Both the position numbers and the translations under genes were made by a program. Shown in pieces: positions 26,046 to 33,890 of a stretch of 64,000 bases of DNA. Origin of the DNA: Paenibacillus riograndensis SBR5 (GTDB lineage Bacteria; Bacillota; Bacilli; Paenibacillales; Paenibacillaceae). The stretch is taken from contig NZ_LN831776.1 of NCBI RefSeq assembly GCF_000981585.1, forward strand, positions 1,751,001-1,815,000, in the 5' to 3' direction. Within the stretch, counting starts at the first letter, position 1, and the number at the start of each line of letters is the position of its first letter. The notes under the pieces were generated by a model. The model saw only the letters and a program-made list of their open reading frames with translations. It made no database searches and was not told the DNA's origin.

Positions 26046-27008
26046 CTAAGGAGCAAGCGGCTGAAGCAGCAGGGATTCTGCCGGAAGATGCCGGACGAGC
26101 CAGTCCAGCACATCCGCAGTCACCTCATCCCGGTTGACCTCGTTGAGCATTTCATGCCTGCCTTCCGGATACAGCCTGTATTCCACATCTGAAATTCCTT
26201 GCTCCCGGTAGATCTCTGCCAGGCGCAGCACGCCTTGACCGTTCATGCCGACCGGGTCTTTGGCTCCGGCGAACAGATATACCGGCTTATCCCTGCACAG
26301 GGTAACCAGCGTTTCCCTGGAATGGATATCCCGCAGCAGCCGGAAGAAATCGCGGAAGAACCGGGTGGTGCAAATCGCTCCGCAGAACGGATCAGCTATG
26401 AAGCGGTCCACCTCCTGCGTATCACTGCTCAGCCAGTCAAAAGCGGTCCTCACCGGTGTGAAAGACCGGTTATACGGACCAAAAACAATACCGTTCAGCA
26501 GAACACTGCGGTGGCGCTTCCCCTGCAGCCTGAATTGCAGCCCCGCCAGTGATTCTCCGAGCCGGAGCATCGTGCGCGGCCCGTTGGTGCCGCTGAGAAT
26601 GAATCCGGCATAGATGTCACGGCCTTCCTCGCACATCAGCTTCTGTGCCAGAAAGGAGCCCATGCTGTGGGCCAGCAGGAAGATCGGCAGGCCCTCATGC
26701 CGGGAGCGGGCGATTCCGGCGAGCTGGAGCAGATTGCGCCGCATCCAGTAGAATCCATTCTCGCCGGTATCGCCGAGCAGCTCAACCCGGCCTGCAGTCT
26801 GCCCGTGGCCGCGGTGGTCATTGGCATATACCGCATAGCCTGCTCCTGTGAGCGCCGCTGCAAACCGGGCATACCGGGCAGCCGTTTCACACATGCCGTG
26901 GGCAATCTGGACAATCCCTCTGACCGGCGCCTCCGGTTCCGGCAGCCATTCATACACATGGATGTCGACCCCCAGCGGATCGGTCATCTTAAAAGTGTTT
27001 TCCCTCAT
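26046..27008 (-). CDS. Alpha/beta hydrolase (monoacylglycerol lipase-like)
   Basis: The ATG at 27008 is preceded by AGGAGG at ideal spacing, giving 320 residues; a longer frame to 27101 has no such site. The oxyanion region VQIAHGMCETAARY near residue 33, the nucleophile elbow AHSMGSF near 115 (Ser), an acidic residue in FAGAKDPVGMNG near 250 and the histidine in EGRHEMLNE near 285 form the triad of the serine-aminopeptidase/lysophospholipase group. It probably hydrolyses monoacylglycerols or lysophospholipids in the cytoplasm. No signal peptide. It is a single gene with its own terminator. Confidence 0.88.
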   Translation of the reverse strand: MRENTFKMTDPLGVDIHVYEWLPEPEAPVRGIVQIAHGMCETAARYARFAAALTGAGYAVYANDHRGHGQTAGRVELLGDTGENGFYWMRRNLLQLAGIARSRHEGLPIFLLAHSMGSFLAQKLMCEEGRDIYAGFILSGTNGPRTMLRLGESLAGLQFRLQGKRHRSVLLNGIVFGPYNRSFTPVRTAFDWLSSDTQEVDRFIADPFCGAICTTRFFRDFFRLLRDIHSRETLVTLCRDKPVYLFAGAKDPVGMNGQGVLRLAEIYREQGISDVEYRLYPEGRHEMLNEVNRDEVTADVLDWLVRHLPAESLLLQPLAP

Positions 27009-27168
27009 CCCGGTCCTCCTAAAAGTTTTGTGAGCCATACTTCTTGGAGATTGAGCAATAATGTAACAGCAAAGCGGACACACCCTAAATTCTACCTGCA
27101 ATACCGCTTTGGTGGCATGGACCTAAGTTTGAGCCTTACCCGTTAATATATGCCGGCACAGGCATGGT

Positions 27169-28137
27169 TTATGGCAGATACGAACGCAGCACCGTGGAGT
27201 GGCCTTCGATTCCGTAAGCCCCAAGAGTGGACGGAAGGAGGTAGCATTCTCCGGCCGAATAGGGCTGGGAGCCGCCTTCCCAGGTCAGATGTCCGCTGCC
27301 TTCGCAGACCACGAGAATAGTGAAGCTGTCCGGTGTGGTGGAGAGGCTCCATTCCCCGTTTACGATGCCTTTCTCTACAATAAAGTAGGGGGAAGCGGCA
27401 ATCTGCAGCCACTCTCCGGCTACAGCGCCGTCTGTCTTCATGGAGGTTGCGCCTGCGCCTTCATAAGCGGTTACGTTAAGCGAATCCTCGATATGAAGCT
27501 CACGCGGTTTGCCATCCAGGCCCGGACGGTCATAGTCGTAAATCCGGTATGTAGTGTCCGAGTTCTGCTGAATTTCCGCTACAACCACTCCGGCACAGAG
27601 CGCGTGAACAGTTCCGGCAGGGATGTAGAAGGCGTCACCGGCCGAGACAGTGATTTCCCGCATGGTATCCATGACCGTACCGCTCTCCAGCGCCTCACGC
27701 AGACTTTCGCGGGTTACGCCGTCTTTAAGGCCGTAGATAATTTTGGCGCCCGGTTTGGCGTCCAGCACATACCACATTTCTGTTTTGCCCAGTTCTCCCT
27801 TTGGCAATTCTTCATAATCATCCGTAGGATGCACCTGTACAGACAGATTGTCATTGCAGTCCAGCAGCTTGATCAGCAGCGGGAACCGGCCGCCGTCCTT
27901 CGGGCTGCCCTTGCTGCCGAACCATTCATGGCCGAACTGCAGGCGGATCTGATCCAATCCTTGTCCGGCAAGCTCGCCGTTGAGCACCGAAGACGTGCCA
28001 TTGGGATGATCGGCAATCATCCATCCTTCACCGATGTGGCCTTCCGGCAGCTCCAGGCCGAATTTCTCCAGGGCCCGGCCTCCCCACACGCGTTCTTTGA
28101 ACTCCGGTTGAAATTTTAAAGGATAAGGCTTAGTCAT
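27169..28137 (-). CDS. manA: Class I mannose-6-phosphate isomerase
   Basis: A 322-residue cupin-type type I phosphomannose isomerase. It has KERVWGG near residue 13, the zinc-binding VQVHPTDDYE with KTEMWYVLDAKPG near residues 95-120 and HALCAGVVVAEIQQNSDTTYR near 170-190. It interconverts mannose 6-phosphate and fructose 6-phosphate, feeding GDP-mannose or mannose use. The ATG at 28137, preceded by GGAAGGAAG, is taken over the adjoining GTG at 28140. No sugar transport genes are nearby, and the gene stands alone. Confidence 0.93.
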   Translation of the reverse strand: MTKPYPLKFQPEFKERVWGGRALEKFGLELPEGHIGEGWMIADHPNGTSSVLNGELAGQGLDQIRLQFGHEWFGSKGSPKDGGRFPLLIKLLDCNDNLSVQVHPTDDYEELPKGELGKTEMWYVLDAKPGAKIIYGLKDGVTRESLREALESGTVMDTMREITVSAGDAFYIPAGTVHALCAGVVVAEIQQNSDTTYRIYDYDRPGLDGKPRELHIEDSLNVTAYEGAGATSMKTDGAVAGEWLQIAASPYFIVEKGIVNGEWSLSTTPDSFTILVVCEGSGHLTWEGGSQPYSAGECYLLPSTLGAYGIEGHSTVLRSYLP

Positions 28138-28291
28138 CACTGCATCTTCCTTCCGATTGTAGAATAATGTGCTTACTTACTGTTTTGCGCAGATTCGAGT
28201 AACTGCGGCTTTTCGTCATCCGGCCCGTCAAAAAAGAAAATAGCGGCTGCCGTTCACCGGTATTAATGTGCTCGATCCTGGTTACGGCCAC

Positions 28292-28897
28292 CTACAGATC
28301 CGCTTCTTTTTTCTTCTCGACCGCCAGCGTGTAAGGGGCCGAGGCCCGCTGCAGCTGGCGGTAGACGATGGCCTGCGCCTGGCGGGAAGGGAGGCCTGCC
28401 GCCCAGGCTTCCACGGCGGCGGCTTCCCGGTCCCCGCCTTCGTGGCCGGGATAGAGGACGGCCGTGATAATGCCGCCCGGCCGCAGCAGCGCGAGCGCGG
28501 CCTCCAGCGCGGCCAGCGTGCTGGAGGGCTCGGTGATGATGGTCTTGTCGGCATCGCCCGAGGGCAGATAGCCGAGATTGAACATCACCGCCGAGACCGT
28601 TCCGCGCCAGTCCGGCGGAACGGCTTCCGCCATTGCTGCGTGGCTCTGCAGCAGCAGCGTTACGGGAGACAGCGCCGCCCGCGCTTCCTCCCGGGCCAGC
28701 CGCAGGCGCTCTTCGGCCAGAGCCAGCGCCGCAGGCTGGATGTCGAAGCCGTACACCCCGCCGCGCGGCCCGGCCGCTTTGGCGAGGAACAGCGTGTCGG
28801 CACCGGTGCCCACGGTGGCGTCAATCGCCCGGCCGCCCGGCTGAAGGCGGCCCTCCGTTAATTTATGAGCAAAGCTAAGGACCGACATAAAGCCCAT
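28292..28897 (-). CDS. mnmM: tRNA mnm5s2U methyltransferase MnmM (YtqB)
   Basis: A 201-residue class I SAM-dependent methyltransferase with the glycine-rich SAM motif DATVGTGADTLFLA near residue 26, an acidic residue in GFDIQP near 50, and the family motif FNLGYLPSGD near 108. In B. subtilis YtqB (MnmM) completes mnm5s2U at the wobble base of some tRNAs. It starts at an ATG overlapping the stop of the ytqA-type gene by one base (TAATG), with GGAGG upstream, and the ytqA-ytqB order is kept. Its base composition is visibly more GC-rich than its neighbours, with many GCC/GCG and CGG codons. Confidence 0.88.
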   Translation of the reverse strand: MGFMSVLSFAHKLTEGRLQPGGRAIDATVGTGADTLFLAKAAGPRGGVYGFDIQPAALALAEERLRLAREEARAALSPVTLLLQSHAAMAEAVPPDWRGTVSAVMFNLGYLPSGDADKTIITEPSSTLAALEAALALLRPGGIITAVLYPGHEGGDREAAAVEAWAAGLPSRQAQAIVYRQLQRASAPYTLAVEKKKEADL

Positions 28898-29853
28898 TAG
28901 CTCTTCCTCCAGTATTTACCCTGCCAGGTATCCCGGGCAATCAGTTCATCATCAATGGCGTTCAGCACTTCCCATTTCTTAAGGCTCCACAGCGGACCGA
29001 TCAGCAGATCGCGCGGGGCATCGCCGGTCAGGCGGTGCACGATCATTTCCGGAGGAAGAAGCTCAAGTGAATCGGCGATCAGCTTCACATACTCATCCTG
29101 TTCCAGAAAACGCAGGAGGCCGGCTTCATATTGCTTCACCATCGGCGTTTTGCGCATCAGGTGCAGCAGATGGATTTTGATGCCCTGCACGTCCATGTTC
29201 GCCACCGCTGACACAGTTTCCAGCATCATTTCATGCGTTTCCTGCGGCAGGCCGTGAATAATATGCGTGCAGACGCGGATGCCGTGACGGCGGAGCTTCT
29301 GGACAGCGTCAATGTAGCACTGCGTATCATGTGCCCGGTTAATCAGCTCAGAGGTGGAATCATGAATGGTTTGCAGCCCCATTTCGACCCAGAGGTAGGT
29401 CCGCTGGTTCAGCTCAGCCAGGTATTCGACCACATCATCAGGGAGGCAGTCGGGGCGCGTAGCGATGGACAGGCCGACTACGCCCGGCTGCTGCAGAATG
29501 ACTTCATAATATTCCCTGAGTTCCGCGACTGGAGCATACGTGTTCGTATAAGCCTGAAAGTAACCGATATATTTGGCATTCGGCCATTTCAGATGCTGTC
29601 TGTCCCGGACATTATTGAACTGGGTCACCAGATCATCGCGGCGGCTGCCGGCGAAATCCCCGGAGCCTCTGGCGCTGCAAAAGGTACAGCCTCCTTTGGC
29701 GATGGAACCGTCGCGGTTGGGACAGGTAAAGCCGGCATCGAGCATGACTTTGAACACTTTGGTGTCCATATGCTCACGCATTTCATAATTCCAGGTATGG
29801 AAACGTTTATCCCCCCACAGCAGTGGAGAGGAGGTCTGTAGAAGGTTGGACAT
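28897..29853 (-). CDS. TIGR01212-family radical SAM protein (YtqA-like)
   Basis: A 318-residue radical SAM protein with TCPNRDGSIAKGGCTFCSARG near residue 38, the cluster-binding cysteines being spaced more widely than in the standard CxxxCxxC, as in the TIGR01212/YhcC/YtqA group. The TIM-barrel part follows with GLQTIHDSTSELINRAH near residue 155. The reaction is uncertain; linkage to MnmM, with a one-base overlap, suggests a role in tRNA modification. AAGGAG stands six bases before the ATG. The upstream gap holds a structured repeat (29871-29972). Confidence 0.88.
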   Translation of the reverse strand: MSNLLQTSSPLLWGDKRFHTWNYEMREHMDTKVFKVMLDAGFTCPNRDGSIAKGGCTFCSARGSGDFAGSRRDDLVTQFNNVRDRQHLKWPNAKYIGYFQAYTNTYAPVAELREYYEVILQQPGVVGLSIATRPDCLPDDVVEYLAELNQRTYLWVEMGLQTIHDSTSELINRAHDTQCYIDAVQKLRRHGIRVCTHIIHGLPQETHEMMLETVSAVANMDVQGIKIHLLHLMRKTPMVKQYEAGLLRFLEQDEYVKLIADSLELLPPEMIVHRLTGDAPRDLLIGPLWSLKKWEVLNAIDDELIARDTWQGKYWRKS

Positions 29854-29870
29854 GCGGTACTCCTTTCTCT

Positions 29871-29972
29871 AAAATATAAGGATTTATCTGTCCCGCGCCA
29901 TCAAGCATCCTTATATTTCTCGCTGAAACGGACCGTCCCTTGCAAGGACGGTCAAGCCGTTCCTACTTAACC
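29871..29972 (+). repeat. Structured dispersed repeat, copy A
   Basis: A roughly 97-base element that recurs at 46161-46256. It holds a 12-bp stem (AAATATAAGGAT with ATCCTTATATTT), a second stem GACCGTCC/GGACGGTC, and AACGG/CCGTT closing the outer part. Between the first two lies TCTCGCTGAAACGG, invariant in both copies. It precedes the divergent ytqA-type gene. Confidence 0.75.
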
Positions 29973-30189
29973 TTTCCATTGTATCAAAAATCAGCGGTCA
30001 ACGTAACATGAAGGCCGCTGGAATTGAGGCGGAAAATAGGCAGGAATAATAGCGTTTTCATCTTGATAATGCTTACACACTATGTTATATTTAAAATGTA
30101 AAAAAGCCGCTGCAGCCCACATAATTTCTATATCATGAATTCATAATTTCGTGTCGCAAGGTTCATAATAATATCAAGAGGTGATCACG

Positions 30190-30372
30190 ATGAATTCTCA
30201 CACGGCTTATGCCGAAGGAAAAGGCTCCATTGATGTGCAGCTGACCCCCGACGAAGCGCTGGCGCTTACGGGCGTTGAATTTAACGGCAATCACAAGATC
30301 AAGACTGAAGCACAGCGCAAGATCCGCAGTGCCTTCGAGAAGACATTTGATTTTAAGTCTTCTGCCAAGTAG
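30190..30372 (+). CDS. Small unknown protein
   Basis: A 60-residue protein of unknown family; the ATG at 30190 is four bases after the end of AGAGGTGAT. It contains IDVQLTPDEALALTGVEFNGN and a basic C-terminal helix AQRKIRSAFEKTF, and has no cysteines or membrane segment. The ordered ribosome binding site, start and terminator make it a real gene. It lies before trmB in the same direction but is separated by a terminator. No function is proposed. Confidence 0.7.
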   Translation: MNSHTAYAEGKGSIDVQLTPDEALALTGVEFNGNHKIKTEAQRKIRSAFEKTFDFKSSAK

Positions 30373-30420
30373 ACTAAGAATTGCATGAAACCATGGACCC
30401 CAATTCCAAATACAGCAAAA

Positions 30421-30471
30421 GGGAGTTCTTCGTCCGGCCGTACCCGGCCAGGCGGAGAATTCCTTTTTTTT
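30421..30471 (+). terminator. Terminator after the small gene
   Basis: An imperfect but long stem between 30421-30439 and 30445-30463 closes on a short loop and runs into eight T residues. Confidence 0.8.
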
Positions 30472-30558
30472 CGGTGAAATCCCTTTACTTTTGCGGACAA
30501 GTTCGGCACAATATTGCAAGTGACAGTGTACGTATTAGAGAAAGCGGAGGAATACCTT

Positions 30559-31275
30559 ATGCGTTTACGCGGAAGAAAAGGAATACGTGAAAGTCTGGAA
30601 GAGCAGACCGATCTGGTCATCCTTGATCCACGCAGCCTGAAGGGGCAGTGGTCTGAACTGTTCGGCAACGATCATCCCATCCATGTGGAGTTTGGCATGG
30701 GCAAGGGGCAGTTCATCAGCCGGATGAGCTTCAAATATCCCGATATTAACTTTATCGGCGTTGATATGTACGATGAACTGATCCGCCGTGCGGCAGAGAA
30801 GGCCCGGGCGGTCTGGGAGCCGGCAGGACAGGAGACGCCGCCTAACCTTAGAGTGGCGCTCGCCAATATTAACTATGCTGAGGAAGTGTTTGCGCCGGGG
30901 GAGCTGGAGCGCATTTACCTGAACTTCAGCGACCCATGGCCCAAGAGCAAACATGCGCGCCGCCGCCTCACCCATCCGCGGTTTCTCGACAAATACCGCG
31001 GCCTGCTCAGCCCGCTTGGCGAAATTCACCTGAAGACAGATTCGCGCAGCCTGTTTGAGTTCTCACTGAATGCCTTTGCTGACTATGGGCTGCAAATGAA
31101 GAATATTTCCCTCGATCTGCATCCGGACGGAGTGATGAACGAGGAGCATGTGATGACTGAATATGAGACCAAATTTTTTGGCCGCGGAGTTAATATTCAC
31201 CGCTGCGAGGCCATTGTGGGTGCGGAAGCACTGGCGCGCTACCAGGCCACCCGCCTGGATAAGTACCGACTGTAA
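30559..31275 (+). CDS. trmB: tRNA (guanine-N7)-methyltransferase TrmB
   Basis: A 238-residue enzyme that methylates G46 of tRNA at N7 using SAM. The SAM-binding HVEFGMGKGQFISRM lies near residue 40, INFIGVDMYDE near 64, and the catalytic/tRNA-binding NFSDPWPKSKHARRRLTH near 122. The ATG at 30559, eight bases after GGAGG, is chosen; the longer open frame from 30514 lacks a site. In B. subtilis (YtmQ) it is also near ytqA/ytqB. A composite repeat region follows. Confidence 0.95.
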   Translation: MRLRGRKGIRESLEEQTDLVILDPRSLKGQWSELFGNDHPIHVEFGMGKGQFISRMSFKYPDINFIGVDMYDELIRRAAEKARAVWEPAGQETPPNLRVALANINYAEEVFAPGELERIYLNFSDPWPKSKHARRRLTHPRFLDKYRGLLSPLGEIHLKTDSRSLFEFSLNAFADYGLQMKNISLDLHPDGVMNEEHVMTEYETKFFGRGVNIHRCEAIVGAEALARYQATRLDKYRL

Positions 31276-31356
31276 TTGATGGAATGGATGCTAAAAGCTT
31301 CCTGAAGAGGGAGTTATCCTTTTCGGATGAAATTTATCGGGACGCGGGATGATGGT

Positions 31357-31736
31357 CAGTGAAGTACACTTTTCACTGGGCTTGCCGCCAATCCGGGTTC
31401 CTAGTCGGTGAACAAGCGGCTAGTTGGAAAAAGGGAACTTATTCTTCCCGAAAATCAACAATCGAGAGATTTAAGTGGAAAAAGGAAACTTAATTGGGCT
31501 GTATTACTCCACCATGGGCGAAATGGGCTGAATTAGTGTACCTTTTTCCACTTAATCTGCGGAGGACATGGTACTGGGGCAAATTAGTTATCCTTTTTCC
31601 AACTATCGCTTGCCGGTAAGCGGGGAAGCTGGACGAATGGGAAAGGAACGTTCCGCATAACCTCAAGAGGCATCAAGCTCCTGAGCTTAAAATCAAAAAC
31701 GGCTGCCTGTCCAATGAAGGAGGGTGCAGCCGTTTT
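31357..31736. repeat. Composite palindromic repeat, copy 2
   Basis: Five palindromic units lie at 31357-31378, 31420-31442, 31471-31493, 31533-31555 and 31584-31606. The last four have GGAAAAAGG or its complement in the centre and arms such as TTAAGT/ACTTAA, in both orientations. A hairpin AAAACGGCTGC (31696-31706) with 31726-31736 follows and carries CCAATGAAGG in the loop at 31711-31720, exactly as in copy 1 near 8.3-8.5 kb. Confidence 0.8.
31696..31736. terminator. Bidirectional hairpin terminator
   Basis: A perfect 11-bp stem with A-rich sequence on the left and TTTTGTTCTT on the right lies between the convergent trmB and glycosyltransferase genes. Confidence 0.75.
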
Positions 31737-31786
31737 GTTCTTCATAATACTATATATTTGCTTAGGATTCGCTGTTCTTGCCGGCG

Positions 31787-32902
31787 TTATTCCAGCATAT
31801 CAATAATGCTCTGGGCGCTCTGCAAGGGATGGAAGCGGGCGATTTCATCCAGATGGCTTTGCCGTTTGGCCTGCACCTCATCATAGCTGTAGAGCAGCCG
31901 TTCCATCCACCTGTCGACCACCTTCAGTGAAGTTACCGGTTCGCCCAGTCCTGCCGCCGTGAAATAACGGCAGTTCTCTTCTTCCTGGCCGGGCAGCGGG
32001 TCATAGAACAGCATGGGGATCCCCTTGGCCAGGCCTTCGCTGCAGGTCATTCCTCCCGGCTTCGTGACCAGCAGATCGGAGATCTCCATCAGCTTGTCGA
32101 TTTCACGCGTGAAGCCGACCAGGGAGATGTTGGGATGGCTGTAGAGCGGATTTCCCTGCATCTCACGCAGCAGCTTCTCATTTTTGCCCAGGCAAAAAAT
32201 AATCTGGAGCTTATCACGCCATCCAGCCAAAGCTGTATTGATGACTTCGTCGTTCATCATGCCCCAGCCGCCGCCCATAACCAGCACGGTCGGCATATCC
32301 TGCAGGCCGAATTGCTCCAGAATATCCGCTTTGCCCGGATGCTCCCAGAAGCTCGGGTGGACCGGCATGCCGGTGACCTGGATTTTGGCTGCAGCGACGC
32401 TGCGGTAGCGCAGCTTGGTTTTGACCTCAGGAGTGGAGACCAGATACCGGTCCACTTCCGGGCTGATCCAGGTGGCATGTGCATCGTAGTCAGTGATGAC
32501 CGTGACCAGCGGGACCTTGAAGGCCGGGTCCAGCCGTTTGAGGCGGGAAACCACGGCACTGGGAATGAAGTGGGTGCAGACGATAATATCCGGTTTCAGC
32601 TGCTTCATAATATTTTGCGTATGTGTATAAAAAATGCGGTGCAGGGCAAGTGTGGTAAGACGGTTGAATGATTTCTGGTGACGGTACACATACCCCATCA
32701 GCCTGGGCTGGGAGGTCACCGTCTTCCGGTATGCCGATACAATCAGAGGCGCCAGTCTGGGATTCAGAAAGCTCCCAAGCTCCAGCACCTTGGTTTGCAG
32801 ATTAGGCGACAATTTGCGCAGGCTGCTCGACAAAGCGTAAGCTGCTTGCGTGTGCCCTGCGCCGAAACCTTCCGACAGCAATAGTACTCTTTTTTTGCGC
32901 AA
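31787..32902 (-). CDS. MGDG synthase-like glycosyltransferase (UgtP type)
   Basis: A GT-B glycosyltransferase of about 371 residues beginning KKRVLLLSEGFGAGHTQAA, the start of the MGDG synthase domain, with the donor site VMGGGWGMMND near residue 212 and TKPGGMTCSEGLAKGIPML near 285. Relatives put sugars on diacylglycerol to make glycolipid anchors for lipoteichoic acid. Two starts are possible: GTG at 32914 without a good site, and TTG at 32902, eight bases after AGGTGG; the latter is chosen. It follows the PAP2 phosphatase by about 50 bases on the same strand, consistent with a joint role in membrane lipid or lipid-carrier metabolism. Confidence 0.88.
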   Translation of the reverse strand: MRKKRVLLLSEGFGAGHTQAAYALSSSLRKLSPNLQTKVLELGSFLNPRLAPLIVSAYRKTVTSQPRLMGYVYRHQKSFNRLTTLALHRIFYTHTQNIMKQLKPDIIVCTHFIPSAVVSRLKRLDPAFKVPLVTVITDYDAHATWISPEVDRYLVSTPEVKTKLRYRSVAAAKIQVTGMPVHPSFWEHPGKADILEQFGLQDMPTVLVMGGGWGMMNDEVINTALAGWRDKLQIIFCLGKNEKLLREMQGNPLYSHPNISLVGFTREIDKLMEISDLLVTKPGGMTCSEGLAKGIPMLFYDPLPGQEEENCRYFTAAGLGEPVTSLKVVDRWMERLLYSYDEVQAKRQSHLDEIARFHPLQSAQSIIDMLE

Positions 32903-32953
32903 TGTATAATCCACCTGTTTTCGTGAATGATATTCGCCGTTCCATCAGAGGCG

Positions 32954-33481
32954 CTAGAACCACAGGGCAATGGTGCCTGCAGCGACGCCGGAGCCTATAA
33001 CCGCACCTGCCGCAACATCTGACGGATAATGCAGTCCAAGATAGATCCGCGAAAATCCGACAATGCAGGCCAGCGGCAGCAGTATGGCGGTCAGGACAGG
33101 AAAGGCCACCATATAAGGAACGGTAGAAGCGAAGATAGCTGTAGTATGGCCTGAAGGAAATGAGTGGTCCTTGAGCGGATTATGGAACGTATTCGTGCCT
33201 GGCAGCGCCAGATACGGCCGCACCCGCGGGTAGAGCTTCTTGGCGATGGCAACAGGCAGATGACTGATCGCCAGGGCAATAAGGGCCTGCAGCCCTACAG
33301 TTCTCAAAGGCTGGGGAGACAGCGCCCAGATCAGCAGATTGATGCCGATGGCACTTGTGGCCCCGCCCAGATGGGTCAGATAGAAAAGCCAGAAGTTCAG
33401 GAATGGGTTATGCAATCGTCCGTTGATCCACTTGAACAGGCGCCGCTCCAAGAGATGCAATTTCATGAATAAATGTCTCAT
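32954..33481 (-). CDS. PAP2-family phosphatase
   Basis: A 175-residue integral membrane phosphatase with all three PAP2 motifs: KKLYPRVRP near residue 85, PSGH near 108, and SRIYLGLHYPSD near 145. Such enzymes dephosphorylate phosphatidic acid, phosphatidylglycerol phosphate or undecaprenyl pyrophosphate. The ATG at 33481 follows GGAGGG at seven bases. It heads a two-gene unit with the MGDG-synthase-like gene. A candidate promoter (TTGAAA, 18-base spacer, TATGAT) stands at 33560-33589 on the minus strand. Confidence 0.92.
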   Translation of the reverse strand: MRHLFMKLHLLERRLFKWINGRLHNPFLNFWLFYLTHLGGATSAIGINLLIWALSPQPLRTVGLQALIALAISHLPVAIAKKLYPRVRPYLALPGTNTFHNPLKDHSFPSGHTTAIFASTVPYMVAFPVLTAILLPLACIVGFSRIYLGLHYPSDVAAGAVIGSGVAAGTIALWF

Positions 33482-33890
33482 ATCTTGTCCCTCCGATAGT
33501 CCGGCTGAAGATAATTGGCGCAGCTGCAGCAATCCGGTCTATGCCATAAAGCTGTCTTTATCATACTTTTTTAAGGTAGTCCATTTCAAGAAAAAGCTCG
33601 GGTAAGCTCGGAAAATGCCAGTTTTGACTTCACAGCCACTTACACCTTACAATGATTCAAGCAGGCTGAACGCGTTTAAAAGGTAACAGAGAAATAGGGA
33701 GCCGCAGCAGCGGCAGCCGGACCATATCTTTTGACGTGATAAATATACAGGCAAGCCTGCTTTAGCCAAAGGGAAATCTAGCGGTCTTACTGTAAGGAAT
33801 GCAACATAAGGGTCAGAAAGAACGTCAGCAATGCCAGAGAGAGAAAAAAACAAAAGAACATCAAGATTCGAAAAGGGGGCATCAAAGGTC
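33482..33890. promoter_or_regulatory. Divergent promoter region
   Basis: This 409-base gap holds no gene. On the minus strand TTGAAA (33584-33589) and TATGAT (33560-33565) with an 18-base spacer could drive the PAP2 gene. On the plus strand TTGACT (33624-33629) and TACAAT (33648-33653), also 18 apart, could drive the GT2 gene, leaving a leader of about 230 bases. Confidence 0.6.

Larger units (their letters stand above)
31276..31786. other. 511-bp intergenic region without genes
   Basis: Between convergent trmB and the MGDG-synthase-like gene. It is filled by palindromic repeat units and a terminator hairpin (31357-31736) and holds no supported gene. Confidence 0.7.
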
